From positions 129,702 through 159,269 of the forward strand of contig MU619309.1 in the NCBI GenBank assembly GCA_025201805.1: 29,568 bases of DNA. Direction: 5' to 3'. Shown one piece after another: positions 9,592 through 20,403 of this stretch. The translations under genes were made by a program, and so were the position numbers. The notes beneath the pieces were generated by a model. That model was not told where the DNA came from. It did not search any database and saw nothing but the letters and a program-made list of their open reading frames with translations. This DNA comes from Parasitella parasitica (lineage: Eukaryota; Mucoromycota; Mucoromycetes; Mucorales; Mucoraceae). The first letter of the stretch is position 1. Each line of letters opens with the position of its first letter.

Positions 9592-11629
9592 GTCAGTAAT
9601 GTATCATATGCCCTTTTTTTATATAGTATGATTCAACCCTCTCTTTAATTTACATTCGTTCAACATTTGTATTTTGATTCTTCACATTCGTTCAATTATT
9701 ACACTCATTTTTATGAATATGCCTTCCATTTTATGAATAAAAACTTTATGCTTTGTTTTATGCCAAACACATGACTATTTCACTCAATTTTTCAAATTTT
9801 GAGCTTAATAATTATTGAATCTGTATTCTTGTGGATAACGATATTATACATTACATGTTTATAATAGAAGCTGCTGAATATCCTATCTATGCAATGAAAG
9901 GTAAGTTCTTTTTTTTTTTTTTTTGAGGCTATCATTGTTTAAAGAGTCAAACATATGTATTTTGGTACGGCGATTTGAAAATATCAATTGTACCAGATCT
10001 TATCGAGTTTACCTTAATTGTTTTTGCGAGAGAGCACAAAGTATGTCGATCTTTATATTATATAATATAAATATCCTGTCATTATGCATTACTATAAGAT
10101 GATTTGGGGCGATCCGCTTTATTGTTTTGATTGTACCATAGTAAATAACACATGCCAGCAAAAAATTGCATGGACGGCTGAGAGAAGGTTGCTCATTGTA
10201 TTAGGACCATTTCGATCACTTTTTCCATTGTTAATTAAGTATTTTAGGTCTCCTGATTGATGCTGTTTATTGTTCAACGCCTTCTTAAGAAGAATCTTTC
10301 TTGCACATATACTATAATATATACCCGTTTCATAAGATTGCAAATGATAAAAGGATAATTGAGTGGTACGTGAGTTGAAAAGATCACGAAATATGGCTAC
10401 ACATTATGTCAATGCTATGTAAATACATAGAAACAGTTGACATAGGCATTCAACATATATATACGACAGTGTGGATGAAATGGATGATTCTTAGATTAAT
10501 TTTGTGTCTTCGGCGAATAGATTGCATACCCATCCCCATAGCTGACGGACATTAAGCTGGTCAACATTGGTTACATTGGTTTTAGAATCCTGTTTGATAA
10601 ATAGAACAGCCAAAGCCAAGTTACAATAGATTGAGAGGGTTGGATTGTACCCCTGTTTGAATAATATGTAAATGTACTGTATAATATACATGGGTACTGC
10701 TCTCTTGCTCACGCACACACTGGTCAAAAAATACGTACCAGAGCATTTCTTAAACAAAGCTTAATAAAAGTCGAAGATATCTATATCAGTTCCATTATTT
10801 GCATTTTTTTTGTAAGTGTATCAATGATAATGTTGCTCATAGAGTTGATCATGCATTTAAAACTACAGTTATCGATATTTTTCACCGGACGCCTCACGGG
10901 CTCCTATCAGGTCGTCAATTGTAACGACTTGGATCCAATTGTATTTAGGAAATATAATGGCCATACTACTAATGTGAACCCAAATAATTTTTTACTTGGC
11001 GAAATAGAAGTTGTGCCATTATACTAGACATTTAATCATGATGAGCCCACGGTTCAGTGCTATTAATTTTTAGATGATGATGTGACAAAGAGCCCAATTA
11101 ATATCGATCGTTGTAGCGTATAAATGTATTATTGCAGTCATGAGAAAATGCATATCAAACTGTCATTTATTCATTTAATACGTATATTGCACAAGTATAT
11201 AAGCATGGGCAGAAAAGATGGCATAATATTTTATTCGTATAATAAAATTAGCACACGATAGTTTACAGTATACAGTATATTACTCCACCAATCTCGCATA
11301 GTGGTCTTTGAGTATAAAAAGGCTGTTATTATTGCATCCTCTTAGACAAAGGAGTACTGCTATCATGATCGAAGCTAATCGCTGCCATTTCCATATCGAA
11401 TATGACCAACCAAATCTAATAAAGGATAAACGATCGGTCATCATATGCTCTCAAGATGATAATAAACGAATCCCTGGTTTGATAGTTTTTCTTACATGGC
11501 CATTGCTTGGAGCAAATGATACGAAAACAATGAGTTAAAGAATTAAGAGAAAAACGCATTTACTATATATTGTGAGTTAAAAGCGTACAAAAATTCTTCT
11601 TTACCTTATTCAATTGATAAAAAATAAAA
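9592..11629. other. Region between the tandem paralogues, with coding-like relics
   Basis: The first part is the 3' UTR of copy 1. Around 9854-9900 a frame reads MFIIEAAEYPIYAMK and ends at a GTAAGT donor followed by a T run. About 9949-10041 reads YVFWYGDLKISIVPDLIEF and ends near GTATGT. This looks like coding sequence but has no consistent join. The minus frame 10491-10757 (88 codons, LALAVLFIKQDSK, VRQLWGWVCNLFAED) and the plus frames 10824-11027 and 11308-11538 (KDKRSVIICSQDDNKRIPGL) also look protein-like but match nothing I recognise. None is called as a gene. Confidence 0.35.
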
Positions 11630-12197
11630 ATGAATTCTTCTACTCCAACGTTTTTAAGCAACAACAAAAACGAGACCGAAAAAAAGCCAAAGGCCCGTCG
11701 TCTATCTGCAACTTATGGTAAGGTATTTAATGAAGGGCCGTCATCCCAAGAAAAAGTTGGCGAATATTTTGATCAGAGTGGCAATCGTATCACTTTGTTG
11801 GAGGAGGAGGCAAATCTTGCGAAGCTTTATGATTTTGCTCGTAAAGAGGTAAATCTGCATGTATGACCATGTTTATTTACTAGTATAATAAATCATAAAC
11901 GAAATATAGATTGATTGCGCCCATGATTCTCGCGATTCTCAGTACCACGAGAAGGATATGGAGGAAGCTGACAATGCAGTCAAAAAATGTGTGGATTACT
12001 ATAAAACCATAGTAAGAAATGTCAGCAGCCGACCAGCAAAGAACATCAAGATACGCTGGAACAAAGCAATTGAGAACCTTGAGTCAATGCTCCTAGCAAT
12101 TGAGAGTGACGAGCAATTCAATGTATTGCTCTTGGCAATTGATGGTGACAAGATATTCAATCTAATCCTCTCAAAGCTATTAAGTGATGAAGAGTAA
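11630..12197 (+). CDS. Small charged helical protein, copy 2 of the tandem pair (unknown function)
   Basis: Exons 11630-11848 and 11910-12197 join at phase 0 to 168 residues. The N-terminal third is basic and polar (KKPKARRLSATYGK). A helical region follows, LEEEANLAKLYDFARKE, then across the intron IDCAHDSRDSQYHEKDMEEA and several Leu-rich helices. Copy 1 aligns at ELEELYNKA / LAKLYDFA, at SPTYYESEKEA / DSQYHEKDMEEA, and at the intron. This copy has about 24 more residues at the C-terminus, including two similar LLAI(E/D)(S/G)D units (LLAIESDEQFN and LLAIDGDKIFN) that look like a short internal duplication. AATAAA at 12364 sits in a context matching copy 1. Confidence 0.75.
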
Positions 12198-12832
12198 ACT
12201 TAACCGTCTATATTTTCTTATGTTTTACTGTATACTCTCCTTAGCTTTTTATAGTTTATTTATGATCCATTATATTGATTTTTCTACACTCTTTAGCTTA
12301 CTTTCGTTTATTCACACTCCTTTTTTTATCTATTTATGAACTTTCTATGCCTTATATTTTATGAATAAAACTATTTATGCAAAAATTGCCTTCTTTTTCC
12401 CTAAATTTTAAGTTTAAAATCTTCTTGTTAGACGCATATTCGGCGTAAACGTCTATTGAGCACATTGTTAACTAAAAAACTCTTCGTATTATTTAATAAG
12501 CCAATAATTGTCATGATTTTGTATTGTCGGTTTAAATGTACATGCATCTTGGTACAATCTTTAATATATTGCAAATGTTATTTATCGTTTTTGCAAGACA
12601 GAGAACTCGTCTCTCGGTTTTCCATACGAAAGCTCATTTTCAATCAGTTATAACAATTATGTAAGTATATTATGAATGAGATTTGGCATGATCTGCTGGC
12701 GAAAACTCAGGAACAAAACATGCAGCAGAATTCGTTCGGGTGTTTGTTGGTGGATTTACTCAGATGCAAAGGCACCTTTGTGGATATGATTCGAAATTTT
12801 TTTTATTGAGGGATTACAGCATATACAATCAC
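12198..12832. other. 3' flank of copy 2, partly duplicated from the 3' flank of copy 1
   Basis: The poly(A)-signal region and a block near 12525-12610 (TTTAAATGTACATGCATCTT, then TTTTTGCAAGACAGAGAAC) resemble 9940-10040, so the duplication that produced the paralogues extends past the genes. The 65-codon frame at 12456-12653 is not supported as a gene. Confidence 0.4.
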
Positions 12833-14043
12833 TTATTTCTTATAATCATAAGTAGAATCCAAACGGCTGCGTAAATGTTGGCCAGCGGTAAGAATATGGT
12901 CTGGATTAGAGTTGTTTTGATCGATAAATTTAGAAGGGGCAGGGACCAGAGGAACATCGTCTTTGGGATGAACAAAATAGGGCATGGAATAGCGATCCAG
13001 GTGATTATGTTCTGGCAAGAAAGTGACTCTATGCTTTGTAGATTTGAACAAGCCATTGGTCCACATTTCCATCTGATCTCCTACGTTAACAATGATGGCA
13101 CCTGGCATAAGCGGTGCGGAAATCCACTCGGTACGACTGGCTTGCACCTCTAAACCTGGCACATCCTTCTGAAACAACAAGGTGATAGAGCCGTAGTCTG
13201 AATGGGCGCCAGCACGAACAGATTCCTTGTATACAGCTTCACCACCACGAGGATACTTTAGGAAACGAAGAATCTCTGCAGAATTCTCGTAGCTATGGCC
13301 ATTTTTAAAAAACTCTTTGCCTCCCTTTTCCTCGGGGATCTCTAAAGCAATAGCAAACGCTTCAAGGATTTGAAGTGCAGTAGCATGGCAATTCTAGAAT
13401 CAAAACAATTATGCATTCATTCCTATCAGCAGTTTTTGTTTTTGTTTTTTTTTTTAGTGCATGAAAATACATACTCGTGAGAAGCTCTCCAGAAACTCTG
13501 CTTCTTGATCGAACAACTGTGGGAGTGTAGCAAATGGTTTACCATGCTCAAAGCTTCTAAAGTTGAAGCCTCTATATTGCCCACACCACATTTCAGAACA
13601 CCATAACTATATAATTCATGTGCGACTTACTCTTTATGGTCACCTTGTCTTTGATGCTCGGGATCCAGCCTATTTACGTTTGCCAGAGATAGTAATCAAT
13701 GATAAAGATCACAGAATGAAGCACTTGCATTACTTACGTCTCGCTATACAAGGAACTATAGCCATGATTCTCCTCGTCAATCGTGAACTTTTTTTTTTCT
13801 TCGCGAGGCAAATCAAAGAATTGTTTGCTCTACTTGAGCTACATCTTAGAACACCGGCCCTGCCCCTTCTACATGATGACTTACCAATGCGAATGCTTTA
13901 TCAATGTCTTGCTGGGGAACATCATGGTTTATCATGTAAAAAAAGCCAATGGACTTGCAGGCATCAAACACGTCTTGAGCAACTTTTTTAGGGTTGGATC
14001 GGAAATCAGCGAAATCAACTATAGGAATAGCTTCGACAGCCAT
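12833..14043 (-). CDS. 2-oxoglutarate/Fe(II)-dependent oxygenase, isopenicillin N synthase-like
   Basis: Five exons on the minus strand (14043-13885, 13829-13738, 13669-13631, 13571-13475, 13393-12833) give 315 residues with all junctions in frame. The N-terminal DIOX_N-type domain reads IPIVDF, FDACKSIGFFYMINHDVP, then QFFDLPREEKKKF and GYSSLYSETLDPE with GDHKEGFNF. The catalytic domain has HSDYGSITLL (His and Asp of the iron triad), STKHRV (second His) and RYSMPYF (2-oxoglutarate Arg-x-Ser). All expected catalytic residues are present, so it is probably active. Fungal members hydroxylate or desaturate small molecules; the substrate cannot be predicted. It ends 12 residues after QHLRSRLDSTY. 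The upstream flank includes a C8 run at about 14211. Confidence 0.9.
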
Positions 14044-14328
14044 TTTGATGTATGCTTAAGAATGAGAGCAGAGAAAAAAAAAGAAGGAAACGCACAAGGT
14101 GTGATGCGCTATTTTATACACAACCATCGATCAGCACAAAGGCGGGGAAAGGACTCATTTTCGCTTTCAGACGTCAAAAATGAAAGATTAGCACTATGAT
14201 GATGAGTAACACCCCCCCCGGGACCAGATGGCATTTAGATATATAGATGTTTATAATATCGATAACTAAAATTTTATTCGAATTAATATAAAGCTGTACA
14301 AGAAGTCTTATGTCAAAAAGACTCATTA

Positions 14329-14344
14329 GTGTGTGTGTGTGTGT
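14329..14344. repeat. (GT)8 microsatellite
   Basis: Eight GT units followed shortly by GCGT repeats, in the short spacer between the oxygenase promoter and the 3' end of the mL59 gene. Confidence 0.85.
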
Positions 14345-14426
14345 ATGAGTTTGCGTGCGTGCGTCCTTAGGTGTAGACGTAAGTTAAGGGTTATGTGCTG
14401 TTTACATTTTGTTGGTTTTTAATCAT

Positions 14427-14869
14427 CTAAAATGGCATTGACGTCTTTTGTTTGGCAAGTTCCTTAAGCTTATCCTATAAAAGTGTGTCAGATTCCTATG
14501 ACATCCCAATAAACTATAATTTACCTCCTTCCAGGCCTGGATCGTTTGAGGCATCTTTTCCAAGTTACGTTGAATATTTGCTTGCCTCTCAGCACGCATA
14601 CGTTCATGCTTCTCTAGCTTATTAGGCTTATATTTGAGAGGTTTATGAGGCGCTGATGCTGGTAAACCGATGGACGTAGGCTCAATGCCACATTGAAGAC
14701 ATGCTTTACGTAAGTCGTTCTGTGTACGCTTTGAAATTTGAGCTGGCCTCCAGAATGATTTGCCTTTTTCTGTGTTGAAAACAAGTTGAGATTTTACATC
14801 GCCTTCAACAAGCTTTGCATTGTTCAACTTGCTCAAGAACTTGAGAGAAAAGTTGCGATAGGTCGCCAT
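14427..14869 (-). CDS. Mitochondrial large-subunit ribosomal protein mL59 (MRPL25-type)
   Basis: Exons 14869-14525 and 14474-14427 (50-nt intron) give 130 residues: MATYRNFSLKFLSKL at the start and KDKLKELAKQKTSMPF or similar at the end. The core KTQNDLRKACLQCGIEP-like stretch (RTQNDLRKACLQCGIEP), PHKPLKYKP and the Lys/Arg-rich helix KLEKHERMRAERQANI match the fungal mL59/L25 pattern (a motif with Gly-x-Glu followed by a Pro-rich segment and a basic helix). Part of the mitoribosome large subunit. An in-frame upstream ATG would add 18 hydrophobic residues (VFIFFI); I prefer the internal ATG because the family starts near YRNF-like sequence. Reading through the intron gives a longer but non-conserved tail. 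Confidence 0.75.
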
Positions 14870-16585
14870 GTTTATTGAATGAATGAAAAATATGAAGACT
14901 TTGTAAAACGCATGGGGATCCACCCCCTTCCTTCAGCGAGTCAGAGTGTTTTTACACTGTCACATTTGATGCCAGAGATCAAAGGAAGGTAGAGGATCAT
15001 ATTGTATTATTTCGAGCAACTCCATAGGTAGAATGGCCAAAACAAAATTATTTAAATGACACAGGACATAGTTTAATTTGAATAATGTATGAAATATGTT
15101 GATTTGTGTCATGCTTTAATTCTAAACAATTATTTGAAGATTACAATTTACGATGCGTGGCGGAGAAGGCAGAAGCGATTCATTTCCATATTATCATTAC
15201 CTTAACAGCAGCCATTCTCTTTTGTTTTGGACGATTATGTGTATTTCCAGTTATCTCTTCATAAGCGTAAAATTTTTATGTTTTTATGTTGATTCCCTTT
15301 AGTGATATAGCCTGGTACGTAGCGTCAATCGAAAAAAAAACCCTTAATTTTCAGATGTTAGCTGCTAGAATGTAAATTTCTCGACTTAATTTAAGCTGTC
15401 CGCAAGCATTAAATCATCGTCTATTTAAGCAAAAAATTGACATATTTCAACCCTTTAATCAAATATTTGCATTCTAGGTTGAACTATAATAATTATCTGA
15501 TCAAAAAAAGTTTTTACACCTACAAATTTATTGAATTATTTTTTTACTTGATTAAGTCTCTAAACAGTTCCTCAAGCCAAAAACAGATACATGGTAGTTA
15601 TTTCGGACGATAACGATCGACAATCTTTTGTATATCATGTGGCTAAATCACTCTTCATGCACTTTCTCTAGGTACTATCGAGGAATGAAGACCCTAAATC
15701 AAGAAAAAGATAAGGAACAATTTAATTGATACATCAAAATGCTTACATATCGCAACGCCGGAGCCTGTAAACAACCTCCAAATGCTGTTTGTCAAAGATG
15801 AATATGGCTATTAAAAATTGTTGAGCTGATAGGGTGTAAGCAGACAAAATAACCGGTGTTTATATTGGGATGTTATCATTATATTCTTTTGCCAATGTGT
15901 GAAATGATTTAACTCGATTGTCTACAATGATATTGGATTAAAATACAACATTGGTAACAATCAAGTATTGCACGAAAAACAAAACTACTTTGAAAAAAAT
16001 GCGTAATGTGATAATTAAACCTAAAATCATGGTATTTATTTTAATAAAGTAAAACAAAGTGTCTCAATAGTCATTTTTTAATGAATATGTCCAATAGGGC
16101 ATCCTTTTGCAGTGCCACAGTGGTCGCTCTCTTTGGAGAACGAAATTCGAAGGTAGAAGCACTGCAATTTCTGTTTCAAGTAGTTGTGTTCGTAGCTTAA
16201 CAATGTCCGGTTCATTGCACAAAATGATACCCGGACATCACGCACATTCAAACCTCAGGTTGTTAGGCGGGGGAAAACAAAGGCTGAGAAGGAGAGGAGG
16301 AGCCAACAAACTAAAGAAGCATGCCAGACAATTTTTTGTTTTTCCCTTCTCTTTGCATCCATCCATTAGTTCCGAGAGTAAGTTGTGTTTAGAAATGCAT
16401 CCATCCGTCCTTTTCCAGTCAATAGATGAACGAGTGAGACGAAATAGATCGAGAATCATTATGAGGTTTTTTTTTTTTTCAATTTTCGACATTGTTTGAC
16501 AAGACGGAGGAAGAGGGATGGACATGACAAAAACAGAGAGAAATAGAGAGACAAAACCTAACATATTCAATTATTAAAGTAAACA
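14870..16585. other. Gene-poor 1.7 kb upstream of eL32
   Basis: AT-rich, no recognised gene. The frame at 16107-16499 is low in coding character; a 37-codon frame from about 16087 (MSNRASFCSATVVALFGERN) is only suggestive. The last 250 bases are purine/pyrimidine-asymmetric and probably the ribosomal-protein promoter and leader. No tRNA or snRNA was recognised. Confidence 0.45.
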
Positions 16586-17038
16586 ATGGTTACTCCTGCT
16601 GTCAAGCATAACATCGTCAAGAAGCGTACCGCTACTTTCAAGCGTCACCAATCTAACCGTTTCATGCGTGTTGGTGTAAGTAACTAGACCGAGAGAACAC
16701 TAATATTGGCAAATACTGACATGAGCCAACAGGAATCTTGGAGAAAGCCCAAGGGTATTGATTGTAACATGCGTAGACGCTTCAAGGGTCAAGCTCCTAT
16801 GCCCAAGATTGGTTACGGTTCTGCTAAAAAGACCCGTGATCTTTTGCCCAACGGTTTCCGCAAATTCACTGTCTCCAATGTCCGTGAGCTCAACCTTTTG
16901 TTGATGCACAACCGTTCTTACGCTGCCGAAATTGCTCACAATGTTTCATCCAAGAAGCGTGTTGCCCTCCTCGAACGTGCTGCTCAATTGAACGTCAAAG
17001 TTATCAACGCTGGTGCCCGTCTCAGATCTCAGGAGTAA
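16586..17038 (+). CDS. RPL32: 60S ribosomal protein eL32
   Basis: Exons 16586-16675 and 16733-17038 give 131 residues, the normal family length. Exon 1 encodes [20 protein letters not shown] and ends FMRVG; exon 2 continues [37 protein letters not shown] and ends in GARLRSQE. The 57-nt intron sits after RVG. Codon use is strongly biased (AAG, CGT, GGT, GCT), as in highly expressed genes, and differs visibly from the neighbours. Component of the cytosolic large ribosomal subunit. Confidence 0.97.
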
Positions 17039-17250
17039 ATTTTACATGCTTGTAGTTCCTCTTTTTTTTTTTTCACACATTACTAAAGAAAGAGAGAGAG
17101 AGAGAAAGCAAGATTTTGTCACTTGAAATCGACAATTTTTGTTGAAAAAATATATAGTTTTTTAAATAATTGTCTTGTTTGGTTTATTTAATTTGAGATA
17201 AAAAAAAGGTGCGGTTTATAGAATTACAAATGAACAGAAAAAGGGGCGGA

Positions 17251-17567
17251 TTATGATACAATATCATCGTTATCAGATAATGCCAGATTTTCCACTATTA
17301 GAGTATGTGTTAGGGAGAAGCAAATAAAAAAAGGGAGAAGGACAACATGTAATTGCCATTTACTTACAATGAACATGCGAGATATCATCGATTTTATCTA
17401 GAGCAAGATCTATTAATATAAAATGTCAAAAAAAAGGTTGGTTTGGTGTGTGTGCCATTCTACTTACTAGTCGATGATGAAGGTATATTGTTGCAACTAT
17501 CCTCAATCTGTCGGCTTTTAAGCATTTGAGCAACCTGGTCAAAGATGTACATTAATTAAGTATACAT

Positions 17568-17644
<77 letters not shown>

Positions 17645-18461
17645 CCACTACATACCTCGTCAGTATCAATGGCCACGTTAGCATTTAAATCAGCATATGA
17701 CCGACATAATGGACAATTAAACCCGGGAAAGTTTTGCAGTAAAGGATAGCAGCACTTAAAATGAAATGAGTGAGAGCAAGGGGCAACAAAGAGAGCCTGA
17801 AATGGAGCAATTGCGTATAAGCAGATACAGCATTCATCTACTGAATCTGTTGTATTTGCATTAGAAGCGATATTTCTCAAAGTTTTGAAAGAATTCAACC
17901 TAATGTTAAATATACAGTTAGCAAAAAATAAAAACACACATCACATGTCCTGTATATAAAAGTGTGATTTACCCGAATGATGAAAGACTTTTGCTAAGCT
18001 CAGGCGGATTAATCTCTACCTTCATCTTGACACAACGGTAAATCTCTTCAGAGCTATTTTGGTAATCAACACCCAACTGAATTATATCTCCATTGCTTAA
18101 TGCATAGGGTTGTGATTCTTGATTTGCCAAGCTGAGTCTAGTTCTGTTTACAAATGTTCCTGAAGAAGACTTGGTGTCTCTAATGTAAAACTACATGTCA
18201 TGCGTATAAGTACATTGTACTGCCATATGATATATGTCTGTTTATATTTACTTGATCATTTTCTACCCAAATTTCAGCATGTCCTCTACTAACTACTTTG
18301 CTTTTAAATGTAATTCTATCCAAGCTGGGGACTTTGTCGGTGAATCGACCAATCTTTAGAACGGTATCACTCGAGAAATCACGTTGAATGATATCAAAGA
18401 CAACCGAATGCGAGGGCTCGATGTGCGGAACAATACGAAGATGATTTTTGGTAGTGGACAT
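17251..18461 (-). CDS. FHA-RING E3 ubiquitin ligase, Dma1/Dma2-like
   Basis: Six exons (18461-18252, 18190-17973, 17899-17656, 17534-17468, 17409-17368, 17294-17251) give 274 residues with every junction in frame. The FHA domain (about 30-125) has KIGRFTDK, SRGHAEIWVE, DTKSSSGTFVN and NGDIIQLG, including the phosphothreonine-binding Arg, Ser and Asn. The RING-H2 domain (about 165-215) reads CCICLYAIAPFQALF, CSHSFHFKC and CPLC. This order and the APFQALF(V/I)APCSH core are typical of the Dma/CHFR group that ubiquitinates mitotic and septation regulators. The acidic C-terminus (DKIDDISHVHLENLALSDND) comes from two small exons; stopping at a TAG at 17460-17462 is the alternative but would ignore a perfect GTAAGT donor. 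Intron 4 contains a 74-base poly(A)/poly(T) run. Confidence 0.9.
17569..17642. repeat. 74-base homopolymer A run (T run on the coding strand) in intron 4 of the FHA-RING gene
   Basis: Uninterrupted A from 17569 to 17642. On the gene strand it is a poly(T) just downstream of the splice donor. It could be a retro-insertion tail, slippage growth or an assembly-length error. Confidence 0.95.
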
Positions 18462-19761
18462 GGTACAAAGAAAAAAAGTGATATTAGAGAAATCAAGAAA
18501 GAAAGAAAGGAAGAAAGAGAGAGAAAGGAAAGAAAGAAAGCAAAAGACCTCCTCTTTATGTACGCCCCTCTTGTCCCCCCTTTTCCTCCCCTTTTGTTAG
18601 AGTTTTACTCTCGCTTGTTGTCAATTTGCGTCATTTTTTTCCAAAGGAGATCATGAGGAAGTCTAAATAAGTCAGTTTATTGGTTTCTACATGTCCATGC
18701 GCCTTTAGGCTTTGTATATTTACCTTGATTTTGCTTTCTCCTACATACAAAGGTTACTGGTAGCTTTTATATTGCATGAGTGGCAAACAGAAAATAAAAG
18801 GCAATTTTAGTTGTTCCATGTCGTATAATGCATAAAGTTTATTTATATATCCACAAAACATGTGCCTTGGATCAACAAATCATTTTGATTTGTGTAGACG
18901 AAAAGATGGCTTAATATTCCAGCTAATCAAACGATTTCTATAAATTATCCAAGTCAAAAAAGAACAATGGGCTGAAAATAGAACATGAACAAGCAATGCA
19001 AAATTATACAATAACTTATGAATGCATTTTTATAGCTACTGTGATGGACAATTGTATTCATTCAAATGAGATTTGCATAAATTGTCTAAAAATGGTATTT
19101 TAAGGTGTCTGAATTTTTCACCATGGCAACTACTTTTTTTTTTAAAAAAAAAAAAAAAGTAAAGCCATGGCAGTGACATGATTGCCATGCAAAAATGCTG
19201 TGGAATATGTATAAAATGTTGAGATGTGTAAAAATAGTAAATGACAACTGCCAAGATAAAGTCAAGTACTAACGGCAGTGAAAATTTAGCTATGTATGCA
19301 CACCTTCCATGTTTGAATGTTGAGATGCATGCATATAAACATATACAGTCCCATATTCCAAAGAGAATAATATATAATAGTAGCAGCTTATACTGGAAGA
19401 AAGAGTTATCAAGTGATGTACATAGAAACATCCGTACTCATGCAACTTGAGCTGGGAGTCTATCAGATTCAATCAACTGTGAGATGATAGCATAAATGTA
19501 GATCTGCAATGTACCGGTATACATATAAAATCTAGTGTCTATCTATGATATAGTAATGAACGCATATCTACCCTCGTGTTAATGGCGTATGACTCTATAA
19601 TGGTCTATCATGTGTTGGTAATGCGGATGATTAGTTCAAAATTGATTGGAGAAGCTTAATTCCCGCATTGCTTTGTATTTACGCGACTCATTTAAAAACA
19701 AATCTAAGCACACCATATCTCGGTTTTCTCTTCTTCAACTGATTAAACATAAAGAATTGCA
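18462..19761. other. Divergent intergenic region between FHA-RING and CTR genes
   Basis: Contains a GA/purine tract (about 18491-18545, upstream of the FHA-RING start) and a T10/A15 hairpin with CCATGGC arms at about 19119-19172. The overlapping frames at 19036-19472 occur on both strands and are AT-driven, so no gene is called. Confidence 0.5.
19119..19172. repeat. Imperfect inverted repeat centred on T10/A15
   Basis: CCATGGC...TACT10 is mirrored by A15GTA...GCCATGG; the complementary arms of about 20 bases have a few mismatches next to the CCATGGC block. The left arm also contains CCATGGCAAC, a half X-box. Confidence 0.6.
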
Positions 19762-20403
19762 ATGGAGGATCATTCTGGTCATAATATGCCTATGTCAGCG
19801 ACATGTAAAATGAACGTAAGTAGAAGTAGAGCCAATGCGCCATACAAGGAGGAAAAAGACATAATGATAAATGTTAATAGATGCTGTTCAACTGGCAAGT
19901 GGAGAATACATGCGTAGTGTTTAGATGGTGGCATATTTCAGGTCCCATCAGCATGATATTGTCATGCATTGCTATATTTCTAATTGCTGCTGGCTATGAA
20001 TGGATCCGTGCTTATTCAACATCTGTCGAGAGCAGATGGAAGGAAGCCGAACTTTTACTTGCAAGAAACGGTCAAGCGGGTCTGGATGACGAAGAAGACG
20101 AAGAGCTTGATCAAGGTGGACGCCTTGTTCATGCTTATCAGCAACATGCAAGGTAGTTTAAGAAGCAAAAAAAATCAGATTGACAAACTAACAATCTCTA
20201 CATAACACAGACTTTCAAAACGCAGAGAATTGGCCCGCTCAAGCATATACGGTTGCTTGGTTGCCATTAGTTTCTGGCTGATGCTGGTGTTTATGACATA
20301 CAATGGATTCCTTATGATTGCAACTGTTCTGGGGGCAGGGTTTGGACATTTTATTTTCGGTAACGGTAGATTGACTGGAGATAAGTCTATTCAGTGTCAT
20401 TAG
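19762..20403 (+). CDS. CTR-family copper transporter
   Basis: Exons 19762-19815, 19881-20152 and 20211-20403 give 172 residues. The N-terminus is His/Met-rich (MEDHSGHNMPMSATCKMN|MLFNW), the extracellular copper-capture segment. TM1 is SMILSCIAIFLIAAGYEW. An acidic cytosolic loop (DDEEDEELDQ) follows. TM2 carries MLVFM (the MxxxM copper ladder) and TM3 carries GAGFG (GxxxG packing). These are the defining elements of trimeric Ctr copper(I) permeases, and all are intact. Short length and His/Met pattern fit fungal plasma-membrane or vacuolar Ctr2/Ctr3-like members. The CDS end overlaps the Lunapark CDS on the other strand by 17 bases. Confidence 0.93.

Noticed and set aside
13563-14199. Plus frames of 142 and 138 codons
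   Set aside because: Antisense to the exons and introns of the 2-oxoglutarate oxygenase, whose catalytic motifs are on the minus strand.
16107-16570. Frames of 130 and 110 codons upstream of eL32
   Set aside because: They occur on both strands of the same promoter-like DNA and are dominated by low-complexity tracts.
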